64,000 nt of DNA from Bradyrhizobium sp. JYMT SZCCT0180 (GTDB lineage: Bacteria > Pseudomonadota > Alphaproteobacteria > Rhizobiales > Xanthobacteraceae): NCBI RefSeq assembly GCF_018130165.1, contig NZ_JAFCLZ010000019.1:124001-188000 (forward strand), in the 5' to 3' direction. The position numbers were made by a program, and so were the translations under genes. Within the stretch, counting starts at the first letter, position 1. Each line of letters begins with the position of its first letter. The notes beneath the pieces are model-generated. The model did no database searches. It was not told the DNA's origin and was given only the letters and a program-made list of their open reading frames with translations. Below are positions 23,508 through 31,727 of the stretch, one piece after another.

Positions 23508-24383
23508 ATGCCGGACTATCTTCCGTTCGATCCGAACCCGCGTCGTCCTTCGAGGCTGCCGCCGCCAAAGAGCATCGACAGCCAGTTTCACGTGCTGGGG
23601 CCGGTGGAAAAATATCCGATCCGGGCAGGGGCGGCCTACCAGATGCCGTCAGCGACGTGGGAGGCGGCGCTGCGCGTCCACAAGGCACTCGGCATCGCGC
23701 GCGGCATCATCGTGCAAACCACGACCTATGGCGCCGATCATTCCGTCGTGCTCGACGGCCTGGCCGCGATGGGGCCGAACTATCGCGCCTGCGCCAACGC
23801 GCTGGTCTTTGCCGAAGCCGATGATGCTTACCTCGAAAAGCTCAATGCCGCCGGCGTCGGTGGCGCCCGCTTCAGTTTCCGAAAAGAGCTTGGCGCGGTG
23901 CTGTCGGACAAGGATTTCGAGCGCGCCATCGCGCGCATCCGCGAGCTCGGCTGGTACGCCAAGTTTCAGCCCGAGAAGGACGGCATCGTCGGGAACCTCG
24001 ACAAGATCCGCGGGCTGAACGTGCCTGTCCTGATCGATCACATGGGCCGGCCCGATCCCGAGCGCGGCAAGGACGACCCGAATCTGCGCGCGGTACTCGA
24101 CCTGCTCGCGAAAGGAAATTTCTGGGTGATGCTTTCGCTGGGTGAAAAGACCTCGAAAGCGGGCCCGCCGTGGAATGACGTCATTCCGATCGCCCGCGCC
24201 TATATCGAGGCCGCGCCCGACCGCTGCGTATGGGCCAGCGACTGGCCGCACCCGGTTTCGGTGGTGCAGCCGCCCAACGACGCGGATTTGCTGGAATTGC
24301 TCTATCGCTATGCGCCCGATGAGGCCGAGCTGCAGAAAATTCTGGTGACCAATCCGGCGAGGTTGTTTGGCTTTCCGGATTGA
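23508..24383 (+). CDS. Amidohydrolase_2 family TIM-barrel hydrolase, LigI-like
   Basis: A 291-residue cog3618-type amidohydrolase. The first strand has PPPKSIDSQFHVLGP, where the usual DxHxH metal motif is altered to DSQFHV. VLIDHMGRPDP supplies another metal or substrate site, and ASDWPHPVS carries the C-terminal catalytic Asp. LigI (2-pyrone-4,6-dicarboxylate lactonase) and relatives in this group open lactones and can work without tightly bound metal; the SQFH motif and the DWPHP end match that subgroup. A lactonase or decarboxylase-type reaction in a ring-fission route is likely. It is the last gene of the 19790-24383 operon. Confidence 0.85.
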   Translation: MPDYLPFDPNPRRPSRLPPPKSIDSQFHVLGPVEKYPIRAGAAYQMPSATWEAALRVHKALGIARGIIVQTTTYGADHSVVLDGLAAMGPNYRACANALVFAEADDAYLEKLNAAGVGGARFSFRKELGAVLSDKDFERAIARIRELGWYAKFQPEKDGIVGNLDKIRGLNVPVLIDHMGRPDPERGKDDPNLRAVLDLLAKGNFWVMLSLGEKTSKAGPPWNDVIPIARAYIEAAPDRCVWASDWPHPVSVVQPPNDADLLELLYRYAPDEAELQKILVTNPARLFGFPD

Positions 24384-24588
24384 TGGGCGCGGGGAGGCTC
24401 CAATGAACCCCCACAGGCGTCAGCTGTAAACCGAATCGATGCAACTCGCGCACGGCGGCGTTCGCCCCCGGGGCGCGGGTCAAGCAGGCCTCTCTCCCAA
24501 TTTCGCAATACTCTCGGCGCCCGATGGGTCTACACTGTCGGCGGCAGATTTGTGCTGGCATGCACCAAATGGCGATGAGAGATTGCGA
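24384..24588. other. 205-base gap before the molybdoenzyme gene
   Basis: No gene is supported here. The molybdoenzyme frame stays open back to 24439, but that extension has no family similarity. The segment probably holds the promoter of the bisC-like gene. I see no clear -35/-10 pair, operator palindrome or terminator. Confidence 0.3.
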
Positions 24589-26931
24589 ATGACCGATGTG
24601 ACCGAGAAAACCCCTCCCGATTCCGCGTCCGACGCAGCTTTCCGGCCGCATTCCTCCCATTGGGGCGTGTTTTCGGCGCGCTGGCAGGGCGATGAACTCG
24701 AGGTTCGGCCGCATCCTGACGATCCCGATCCGAACCAGATCATCGACAATTTTCCCGGCGCCTTGCGCCATCGCGCGCGCGTCGCGCAGCCGATGGTGCG
24801 CCGCGGCTGGTTGGAAGGAAAGCGCGGGCCGGACGCGCGCCGCGGCCGCGATGAATTCGTCCCGATGTCGTGGAAGGACGCGCTGGACCTGCTCGGCGCG
24901 GAACTCGCCCGCGTGCGGGACAATTATGGTCCAGGCGCGGTGTTCGGCGGTTCCTACGGCTGGTCGAGCGCGGGCCGTTTTCACCATGCGCAAAGCCAGG
25001 TCCATCGCTTCCTGAACGTCGCGATGGGCGGCTACGTCAAGTCGGTCAATTCATATAGTTCCGGCGCCGCCACCGTCGTGGTGCCCCACATCATCGGCGA
25101 CTACGAGGATTTGACCAAGCGCAACGTCTCCTGGGAGCAGATTGCCGAGCACAGCGATGTCGTGCTCGCCTTCGGCGGCATGGCGCTGAAGAACAGCATG
25201 GTGGCCGGCGGCGGCACCAGCAAGCATGTCGAGCGTGGCGCCATGGCGCGTGCCGCCGCGCGCGGCTGCCAGTTCGTCCATGTGAGCCCGCTGCGCGGCG
25301 ATTTGCCTGATGAAGCCCGCTCGCAATGGATCAGCAACATTCCCGGCACCGATGTCGCCCTGATGCTGGCGCTGGTGCATACGCTGGTTACCGAGGGACT
25401 GCACGATCGGGCTTTCCTCGATCGCTTCACGGTCGGCTGGCCGGTGTTCGAGCGTTACGTTCTGGGCGAGACGGATGGCCAGCCCAAGGATGCGGCATGG
25501 GCCTCCGCGATATCAGGCGTTGCGGCTGATAACATCGTGGCGCTCGCCCGAAAACTTCACGGCCGCCGCGCGCTGATCGTGGTCTCGCATTCGCTGCAGC
25601 GCGCCGAACATGGCGAGCAGCCGGTCTGGATGGGCGCCGTTCTTGCCGCAGCGCTGGGGCAGATCGGTCTGCCGGGCGGCGGTTATGCCTACGCGCTCGG
25701 GGCCATCGCCTATTACGGACGGCGCTACAATTCCGTGCCGACGCCGACGTTGTCGCAAGCGCGTAACGGCGTCACCGAATTCATTCCGGTCGCCCGCATC
25801 GCCGACATGCTGCTCAATCCCGGCGGCTCCTATCGCTACAACGGCAAGACCAAGACCTATCCCGACATCAAGCTGGTCTACTGGGCCGGCGGCAATCCGT
25901 TCCATCATCATCAGGACATCAATCGCCTGCGGAAGGCCTTTGCGCGGGTCGATACGCTGGTGGTGCATGAACTGGGCTGGACCGCCACCGCACGCCATGC
26001 CGATTTCGTGCTGCCCGCGACCATGACGCTGGAGCGCGAGGATATCGGCGCCAACGCCAACGATCCCTTAATCGTGCCGATGCAGCAGATTGCGCCGCCT
26101 TATGGTGACGCGCGGGACGATTACGTCATCTTCTCCGATCTCGCCGAACGCCTCGGCAAGCGCGAGGAATTCACCGAAGGCCGCAATGTCCGCCAATGGC
26201 TGGAGTATCTGTATGAACCGACACGGAAGGGGCTGGCAGAGCGCGGATTAGCGGCGCCGAGCTTCGACGAATTCTGGAAGGGCGACGGCCTGATCATGCC
26301 GCAACACCCTGATGATGGCGGGCAGTTGCGCCGTTTCCGCGAAGATCCGGATGGAGCAAAACTGCCGACGCCCAGCGGCAAGCTCGAGATTTTCTCGAAA
26401 ACCATCGCGAGCTTTGGCGAGACCGACTGTCCGGGTCATCCGGCCTGGCTGGAGCGGGTGCAGGTGCCGGCGCCATCCGCGCCGCTGATCCTTGTCGCCA
26501 ACCAGCCGGCGACGCGGCTGCACAGCCAGCTCGACTTTGGTGGCCACAGTGCAGCGTCGAAGCAACGCGGACGCGAGGTCGCATGCATGCATCCGGCCGA
26601 CGCCGCCGCACGCGGCATCTCCGACGGTGACATCATTCGGCTGTTCAACGAGCGCGGCGCGTGTCTTGCAGGCGTACGCGTCACCGACGATATCCGCCAA
26701 GGCGTGATCCAGCTTGCTACCGGCGCCTGGTACGATCCCGCCGATCCGCAGGAAGAGGCCTCGCTTTGCGTGCACGGCAATCCGAACGTGCTGACGCGGG
26801 ACGTCGGTACGTCCTCCCTGGCGCAGGGCTGCACCGGGCAACTGACGACCGCCGAGGTCGAACGTTTCACCGGCAACCTGCCGCCGATCCAGGCCTACGA
26901 TCCGCCCGTGACCGCGAAGCGCGGAAGCTAG
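24589..26931 (+). CDS. bisC: Molybdopterin oxidoreductase, biotin sulfoxide/TMAO reductase-like
   Basis: A 780-residue DMSO-reductase-family enzyme of the BisC/TorA/DorA group. It starts FRPHSSHWGVFSARWQGDELEVRPHPDDPDPNQIIDNFPG. The molybdenum-ligand serine region is SYGWSSAGRFHHAQSQVHRFLN at about residues 123-144. Later blocks YWAGGNPFHHHQD, HELGWTATARHADFVLPATMTLERED and the C-terminal NQPATRLHSQLDFG fit. There is no N-terminal 4Fe-4S cysteine motif, as expected for this group. No Tat leader is visible at ATG 24589, so it is probably cytoplasmic like BisC. It reduces an S-oxide or N-oxide. Four bases separate it from the amidase, suggesting one transcript. Confidence 0.9.
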   Translation: MTDVTEKTPPDSASDAAFRPHSSHWGVFSARWQGDELEVRPHPDDPDPNQIIDNFPGALRHRARVAQPMVRRGWLEGKRGPDARRGRDEFVPMSWKDALDLLGAELARVRDNYGPGAVFGGSYGWSSAGRFHHAQSQVHRFLNVAMGGYVKSVNSYSSGAATVVVPHIIGDYEDLTKRNVSWEQIAEHSDVVLAFGGMALKNSMVAGGGTSKHVERGAMARAAARGCQFVHVSPLRGDLPDEARSQWISNIPGTDVALMLALVHTLVTEGLHDRAFLDRFTVGWPVFERYVLGETDGQPKDAAWASAISGVAADNIVALARKLHGRRALIVVSHSLQRAEHGEQPVWMGAVLAAALGQIGLPGGGYAYALGAIAYYGRRYNSVPTPTLSQARNGVTEFIPVARIADMLLNPGGSYRYNGKTKTYPDIKLVYWAGGNPFHHHQDINRLRKAFARVDTLVVHELGWTATARHADFVLPATMTLEREDIGANANDPLIVPMQQIAPPYGDARDDYVIFSDLAERLGKREEFTEGRNVRQWLEYLYEPTRKGLAERGLAAPSFDEFWKGDGLIMPQHPDDGGQLRRFREDPDGAKLPTPSGKLEIFSKTIASFGETDCPGHPAWLERVQVPAPSAPLILVANQPATRLHSQLDFGGHSAASKQRGREVACMHPADAAARGISDGDIIRLFNERGACLAGVRVTDDIRQGVIQLATGAWYDPADPQEEASLCVHGNPNVLTRDVGTSSLAQGCTGQLTTAEVERFTGNLPPIQAYDPPVTAKRGS

Positions 26932-26934
26932 GCC

Positions 26935-28347
26935 ATGGATAAGGTTGATCTCTGTTTTGCGCCGGCAACGGAGCTGGCAGGCGCGATCCGCTCCAAAAAA
27001 CTGTCCTCCGTCGAAATCACGTCGACGGTGCTGGAGCGCATCGCAGCCCTTGAGCCCAAACTGAATGCCTTCGCGCATCTGGCGGCAGCGCAGGCGATGG
27101 ACGCCGCGGCGGCGGCCGACAGCGCGCTCGCCAAGGGAGATTCGCTTGGGCCGCTGCACGGCATTCCCGTCACCATCAAGGATCTCGAACCGGTGCGCGG
27201 CATGCCGTTCGAACGCGGGACCTATTTGTTTCGCGGCGAGGTCGCGCCCGCAGATAACGTCGCGGTCGCGCGGCTCCGCGAGGCGGGCGCCATCATCCTC
27301 GGCAAGACCACCACGCCCGAATTCGGCTGGAAGGGTGTCAGCCATAGTCCGCTGACCGGTGTCACGCATAATCCCTGGAAGCTCGGTTTGAACGCCGGCG
27401 CGTCTTCTTCCGGCGCCGGTGTCGGTGCCGCCGCAGGTTACGGCCCGCTGCATCAAGGCAGTGACGGCGCGGGCTCGATCCGCATGCCCGCGCATTTTTG
27501 CGGCGTCTACGGAATCAAGCCGACCTACGGCCGCGTGCCGCAATCGCCGATGACGCCGAGCGACAACACCGTGCATCTCGGTCCTTTGACGCGCACGGTC
27601 GCGGACGCCGCGCTGATGCTGAAAGTGATGGCCGGCCGTCATCCCGACGATCAGTCGAGCCTTGAAGGGCCGCCGGCCGACTATCCCGCACAGCTTGCGA
27701 ACCGGCCGCGCGCGCCGCGTATCGCGTTCAGTCCGGATCTCGGCCACGCCCGAGTCGATCCTGATGTGGCGGCATTGGTGCGCAAGGCCGCGGAGGCGTT
27801 CGAAACCGAGCTCGGCTGGCGCGTCGAACAGGTCAAGACGCCGTGGGGACCAAAGGGCCCGGAGCTGGCGCGTTTTTTCTGGCCGGCGCATTACAGCCGT
27901 TACGCGGATCGCGTCGCCGAATCCCGCGACCGGCTGGATCCGGGCTTTGTCGCGTGCTTTGAGGCCGGGCAGCACATCACGCTGCCAGACTATCTGAAAA
28001 TGAAAGTCGCAAAGCTCGCCTATTGCGCGGAGATCCACCATTTCTTCGAGGATTGGGATTTTCTGCTGACACCCGCGGTATCCGTCGCGGCATTCCCAGC
28101 CACGCAGCTGCAGCCCGACCATTGGCCGCAGCATAAGTGGGACTGGATGTCGTGGGCGGAGTTTTCCTATCCGTTCAACCTGGCGCAGAATCCGGCGGCG
28201 TCCGTTCCCTGTGGCTTCACCGCATCCGGCCTGCCGGTGGGCTTGCAGATCGTCGGCCGGCGTTGCGACGATCTCGGCGTGCTGCAAATGTCCGCGGCGT
28301 TCGAGGCCGCGCGTCCATGGGCCTCAGCGCGTCCGCCGATCGCTTGA
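26935..28347 (+). CDS. Amidase signature family hydrolase
   Basis: A 470-residue amidase-signature enzyme. The Ser-cisSer-Lys triad is Lys82 (GIPVTIKD), Ser158/159 (GASSSGAG) and nucleophile Ser181 (GSDGAGSIR). The loop is slightly unusual: GASSSGA replaces the common GGSSGG. Signature text runs through residues 154-186, and the C-terminal NLAQNPAASVPCGFTASGLPVGLQIVG is typical. It hydrolyses an unknown amide in the cytoplasm. It is translated almost directly after the BisC-like gene and faces a GntR gene tail-to-tail 19 bases away. Confidence 0.93.
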   Translation: MDKVDLCFAPATELAGAIRSKKLSSVEITSTVLERIAALEPKLNAFAHLAAAQAMDAAAAADSALAKGDSLGPLHGIPVTIKDLEPVRGMPFERGTYLFRGEVAPADNVAVARLREAGAIILGKTTTPEFGWKGVSHSPLTGVTHNPWKLGLNAGASSSGAGVGAAAGYGPLHQGSDGAGSIRMPAHFCGVYGIKPTYGRVPQSPMTPSDNTVHLGPLTRTVADAALMLKVMAGRHPDDQSSLEGPPADYPAQLANRPRAPRIAFSPDLGHARVDPDVAALVRKAAEAFETELGWRVEQVKTPWGPKGPELARFFWPAHYSRYADRVAESRDRLDPGFVACFEAGQHITLPDYLKMKVAKLAYCAEIHHFFEDWDFLLTPAVSVAAFPATQLQPDHWPQHKWDWMSWAEFSYPFNLAQNPAASVPCGFTASGLPVGLQIVGRRCDDLGVLQMSAAFEAARPWASARPPIA

Positions 28348-28366
28348 AATTTTCCGGCGGGCGCGC

Positions 28367-29032
28367 CTAAGCAACTTCCAGCGCCCGCGCGTAGGTCAGC
28401 CCTGAATTGGCGATGTGCGACGTCATCAGCGCCTCGAACGCCGCGAACTCGCCGCGCTCGAACAGGTGAAGCAGCTTGCGGTGCTCGTCGAACGAGGCCG
28501 GTGTCTGGACGTCGACCGGTGCGCTCAAATTGGTGCGCAGCGCGGCCACGCGTCCCGATACCAGTTGATAGGACTCGACGAGATAGCGATTGCCGCAATG
28601 CGCGAAGAAGGCCTCATGCATTGCTGTATCTGCTCGCCCATAGGCGACGTTGTCTTTAGCCGCCAGCGCCTGCTCCATCTCCGAGATCGCGGACTGCATC
28701 GCCGCGACCGTCCCGGCGCGGTCATGACGATAGGCGAGCTCGGCGGCCTTGGGCTCGATGATGATCCTGAACGCGCAAAGTGCCGAGATGTCGGCAGCGC
28801 TCGGGGTAAAGACGAAGCTGCCGACCTGCGGCCGGATCACCACGAGCCCCTGCGATTGCAAGAGGCCCATCGCTTCCCGCACCGGCGTTCGGCTGACGCC
28901 GAACGATTGCGCGATCATTTCTTCGGAAATGACCGCACCCAGTCCGAATTCGCCATCGATGATGGCCTGACGCAGCCGCAGCATGACCCGCTGCGACAGC
29001 GACTTCGGTGCATCGAGCTTGAGCGATTTCAT
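28367..29032 (-). CDS. GntR-family regulator (FCD subfamily)
   Basis: A 221-residue FadR/FCD-type regulator. The winged HTH (about residues 10-72) has LSQRVMLRLRQAIIDGEFGLGAVISEEMIAQSFGVSRTPVREAMGLLQ. The C-terminal FCD domain contains FRIIIEPKAAELAYRHD and DTAMHEAFFAHCGNRYL, whose Asp and His residues normally bind a metal and a carboxylate ligand. It lies 23 bases downstream of the FAD-oxidase gene on the same strand, so the two likely form an operon. A palindrome in the promoter of that operon (30544-30562) is the obvious target. The effector is unknown; hydroxy or keto acids are common for the subfamily. Confidence 0.92.
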   Translation of the reverse strand: MKSLKLDAPKSLSQRVMLRLRQAIIDGEFGLGAVISEEMIAQSFGVSRTPVREAMGLLQSQGLVVIRPQVGSFVFTPSAADISALCAFRIIIEPKAAELAYRHDRAGTVAAMQSAISEMEQALAAKDNVAYGRADTAMHEAFFAHCGNRYLVESYQLVSGRVAALRTNLSAPVDVQTPASFDEHRKLLHLFERGEFAAFEALMTSHIANSGLTYARALEVA

Positions 29033-29055
29033 GGGCCCTCTTGCCTCCGCCCCGA

Positions 29056-30468
29056 TCAGATCACCTTTCCGGGATTAAGCAAATGATCGGGATCAAGCGC
29101 CGCCTTCAGCGTGCGCATCAGCGTGATCTCCGCTTCGCTGCGCGCATGGCCGAGCCATTTTTTCTTCATCGTGCCGATGCCGTGTTCGGCGGAGACGCTG
29201 CCGCCCATGTCGCGCACCAGCCCGTAGATGATGGCGTCCATTTCTTCCTTTGGCTGGCGCCCGACCGGCAGGCCCGCGACCCAGGACACCAGGTGCAAAT
29301 TGCCGTCGCCGATATGGCCGTAATAGACGCTCTCGCATCCGGCGATGCCGCTGGCCAGCGCGGCCTTGCAGCGCGTGGCGAACTCATCCATCCGCGCCAC
29401 CGCAAGCCCGATATCGTAGGAGATGTGCGGGCCGAGCACCTGGCCGAATTCCGAACAGATGTCACGCACCGCCCAGAACGCCTTGGTCTGCGCCACCGAT
29501 TGCGAGACGGCGGCGTCCTGCAGCAGTCCGCGCGCCATCAGGTCTTCGAGCCAGGCTTCGAAGTGCGGCGCATCGATGCTCTCATCGGTGCCTTGCGCCT
29601 CCACGAGCACATAGAGGCCGTGACCGGTGCCGACCGGCGAGCGCACGCCGGCCCGCGCGGTAATCACCTCCCAATAGTCCGGCCACATCACTTCGAATGC
29701 GGACAAAAGTGGACCGAGCCCGCCACGCGCCGCGTCGAGGAGATCCAGCACCGCAGGATAATCAGCCACTGCGCAGAGTGCTGCCATGGTGGAGCGCGGT
29801 TTCGGAAACAGCCGCAATACGACCCGGGTAATGATGCCGAGCGTGCCTTCCGAGCCGATGAAGAGATGCTTCAGATCGTAGCCGGCATTGTTCTTCAAGA
29901 GCTTGTTGAGGTTGGTGACGATGGTGCCGTCCGGCAGCACCACTTCGAGGCCAAGCACCAGTTCGCGCGTCATGCCGTAACGAATGACGCGGTTGCCGCC
30001 GGCATTGGTGGAAAGATTGCCGCCGATCGCGCAGGAGCCGCGTGATCCCAGATCGAGCGGGAAGAAGAAGCCGGCTTCATCCGCGGCTTTCTGAACCGTC
30101 TCCAGCGGCGTGCCGGCCTTCACCGTCATGGTCGCGCTGGCGCGATCGATCTCCTCGATGCCGACCATTCGCTCCAGCGAAATGGCGACCCAGCCTGGCT
30201 CAGGTGCGGCACCGCCGCACAGGCCGGTCAATCCGCCTTGCGGCACGAACGGCAGCCGCGCCTTGCGGCACGTCGCGATGGTCTCAGATACGCCCGCCGC
30301 GTCCAGCGGCCGAACCACCGCGATCGGTGTTTGCGGCAGGCTCGCGCTCCAGTCGTTGCAATTGCGGGCGGGAATTTCGGCGCCGGTCAGCACTGCTTGC
30401 GGGCCGAGTTTGAGCTGCAGGGCACTGAGCAGCTCCAGCGGTCGTTCGGGTCGCGTCATCGCATCCAT
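29056..30468 (-). CDS. FAD-binding oxidase, GlcD/D-2-hydroxyacid dehydrogenase type
   Basis: A 470-residue FAD-linked oxidase. The PCMH FAD domain carries LPFVPQGGLTGLCGGAAP, ERMVGIEEID, LGSRGSCAIGGNLSTNAGGNRVIRYG and FIGSEGTLGIITRVVLRLFP. The C-terminal cap includes YYGHIGDGNLHL (metal/substrate His pair) and SAEHGIGTMKK, with the end DPDHLLNPGKV. It oxidises a D-2-hydroxy acid to the 2-oxo acid and passes electrons to quinone or a flavoprotein. The start ATG at 30468 (MDAMTRPERP) is preferred; a longer frame reading up to 30561 runs across the operator. It is divergent from the DapA-like gene, which may use the resulting 2-oxo acid. Confidence 0.92.
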   Translation of the reverse strand: MDAMTRPERPLELLSALQLKLGPQAVLTGAEIPARNCNDWSASLPQTPIAVVRPLDAAGVSETIATCRKARLPFVPQGGLTGLCGGAAPEPGWVAISLERMVGIEEIDRASATMTVKAGTPLETVQKAADEAGFFFPLDLGSRGSCAIGGNLSTNAGGNRVIRYGMTRELVLGLEVVLPDGTIVTNLNKLLKNNAGYDLKHLFIGSEGTLGIITRVVLRLFPKPRSTMAALCAVADYPAVLDLLDAARGGLGPLLSAFEVMWPDYWEVITARAGVRSPVGTGHGLYVLVEAQGTDESIDAPHFEAWLEDLMARGLLQDAAVSQSVAQTKAFWAVRDICSEFGQVLGPHISYDIGLAVARMDEFATRCKAALASGIAGCESVYYGHIGDGNLHLVSWVAGLPVGRQPKEEMDAIIYGLVRDMGGSVSAEHGIGTMKKKWLGHARSEAEITLMRTLKAALDPDHLLNPGKVI

Positions 30469-30543
30469 GGCGGAGCCTTTGTTGGTCTGTCGCGCCCATG
30501 CGTTTTTCGGCGGCGCGGCCTGCTCAAAACCGAGTTGAATATT

Positions 30544-30562
30544 CTTGTATGTAAGGTACAAG
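30544..30562. promoter_or_regulatory. Candidate GntR (FCD) operator in the divergent spacer
   Basis: CTTGTA (30544-30549) and TACAAG (30557-30562) form a perfect inverted repeat around TGTAAGG. It sits between the FAD-oxidase start (30468, minus) and the DapA-like start (30611, plus), the only local divergent promoter. FCD-type GntR proteins bind short inverted repeats of about this size. The GntR gene at 28367-29032 belongs to one of the two flanking transcripts, so feedback control of both is the simplest reading. Confidence 0.6.
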
Positions 30563-30610
30563 AGAAGTCAAGAAGGCCCCTTGGGGCGTCCAAATGCAAT
30601 GGGAGAGGTC

Positions 30611-31495
30611 ATGACAGCAGCAATTCGCGGGTTTTGGGCGGCTGCGCCCACACCGCTGACGGCCAGTGGGACCGTGGATCACGCGAAGCTGGCGGGGCAC
30701 GCCCTCAACCTCTTCGAGAAAGGCATCGATGGCGTCGTGCTGTTCGGCACCACCGGCGAGGGCGCCTCATTCGGTGTGGCCGAGCGAATCGCGACCGTCG
30801 AGGCGTTGCTCAAGGCCGGCGTGGCGTCGTCGCGCATCGGGCTTGGCGGCGGCTTTCCCGCCATCACCGACAGCATCGCCCTGGTGCGTTCGGCGCTGGG
30901 CCTCGGATTGAACCATGTGCTGATCCTGCCGCCCTATTTCGACCGTGCCGTTACGCCTGAGGGAATCGAGGATGCGTTCGCCGCGATTTTCGATGCCGTG
31001 GCTGACGACCGCCTTCGCGCCACGCTCTATCATATCCCGCAGGTGTCCGGCGTCGCCGTGCCGGTCGCGGTGGCGGCCAGTCTGCGCAAGCGCTACGGCG
31101 TTGTCGTCGCCGGTCTCAAGGACTCAAGCGGCGACTTCAGGCAATTCCAGGCGTTTCGTGCCGCCGCGCCTGATCTTGCGATTACGGTCGGCAACGAAGC
31201 CGATATCACCCGTGCCATCGCCGCCGGCGGCGCCGGCACGATCTGCGGAATGGGCAATGTCGTGCCCGGCCTGGTTCAGGCCATGATCAACGGCGCGGGC
31301 GCGGAAGCGCGCATGCAGGCCGCCATCGACGTCGTGGCCAGCGGGCCGTCGTTCCCCTCGACGTTGAAGGCAATTCTCGCCGCACAAAGCGGCGACGCGG
31401 GCTGGCTGCGGGTGCGTCCGCCGCTGCGCCAGTGCGCAGACGGCGCGGCTTTCAAGGCCAAGCTGGAGACGTTGATGAGCCCGGAGGTCGCCTGA
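30611..31495 (+). CDS. Dihydrodipicolinate synthase family aldolase/lyase
   Basis: A 294-residue DapA-superfamily TIM barrel. Pyruvate-type motifs are AAAPTPLTASGTVD near the start, GIDGVVLFGTTGEGASF (phosphate/carboxylate-binding GTTGE) at about residues 38-54, YHIPQVSGVAVP with the conserved Tyr, and the Schiff-base lysine in VAGLKDSSGDF at about residue 167. It catalyses aldol cleavage or condensation of a 2-oxo acid, but not necessarily lysine synthesis; catabolic clusters often carry such paralogues. The ATG at 30611 follows GGGAGAGG. It is divergent from the hydroxyacid oxidase gene. Confidence 0.92.
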   Translation: MTAAIRGFWAAAPTPLTASGTVDHAKLAGHALNLFEKGIDGVVLFGTTGEGASFGVAERIATVEALLKAGVASSRIGLGGGFPAITDSIALVRSALGLGLNHVLILPPYFDRAVTPEGIEDAFAAIFDAVADDRLRATLYHIPQVSGVAVPVAVAASLRKRYGVVVAGLKDSSGDFRQFQAFRAAAPDLAITVGNEADITRAIAAGGAGTICGMGNVVPGLVQAMINGAGAEARMQAAIDVVASGPSFPSTLKAILAAQSGDAGWLRVRPPLRQCADGAAFKAKLETLMSPEVA

Positions 31496-31572
31496 AGGTC
31501 TCAAGCCGAAGTTTCACGTGACGTACGCAACGCTCTAAGCTGCCTCGGGCAACGCCGCACCTGAAACCAGCG

Positions 31573-31613
31573 CGCGGCGCGGCTCTTGCTCGTGGCCGCG
31601 GCGCGGCTCTTGC
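31573..31613. repeat. 17-base direct repeat, two copies, period 24
   Basis: CGCGGCGCGGCTCTTGC occurs at 31573-31589 and again at 31597-31613, and a degraded third copy of its end (GTGCTCTTGCATG) follows at about 31626-31638. It lies in the 232-base gap between the DapA-like gene and the ABC permease, which otherwise shows no gene. It may be a small tandem duplication with no function. Confidence 0.6.
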
Positions 31614-31727
31614 ATGTGGCAAGTCGTGCTCTTGCATGGAGGGTCTGTTTGATGACACCGTGCGGTCGCTTCGGGTAGGGGACACCGACCTGAACACTCT
31701 CGTTGCGTTTCGGTATTGGACTTCTCG

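Noticed and set aside
26248..28287. 679-codon minus-strand open frame opposite the BisC-like and amidase genes
   Set aside because: The sequence is rich in Arg, His and Gly without domain motifs, typical of an antisense shadow. Both plus-strand genes carry complete family signatures.
30611..31495. Housekeeping dapA for lysine biosynthesis
   Set aside because: It has the DapA fold, but it is divergent from a hydroxyacid oxidase, near a GntR operator and far from lysine genes. Such paralogues are usually catabolic aldolases or lyases.
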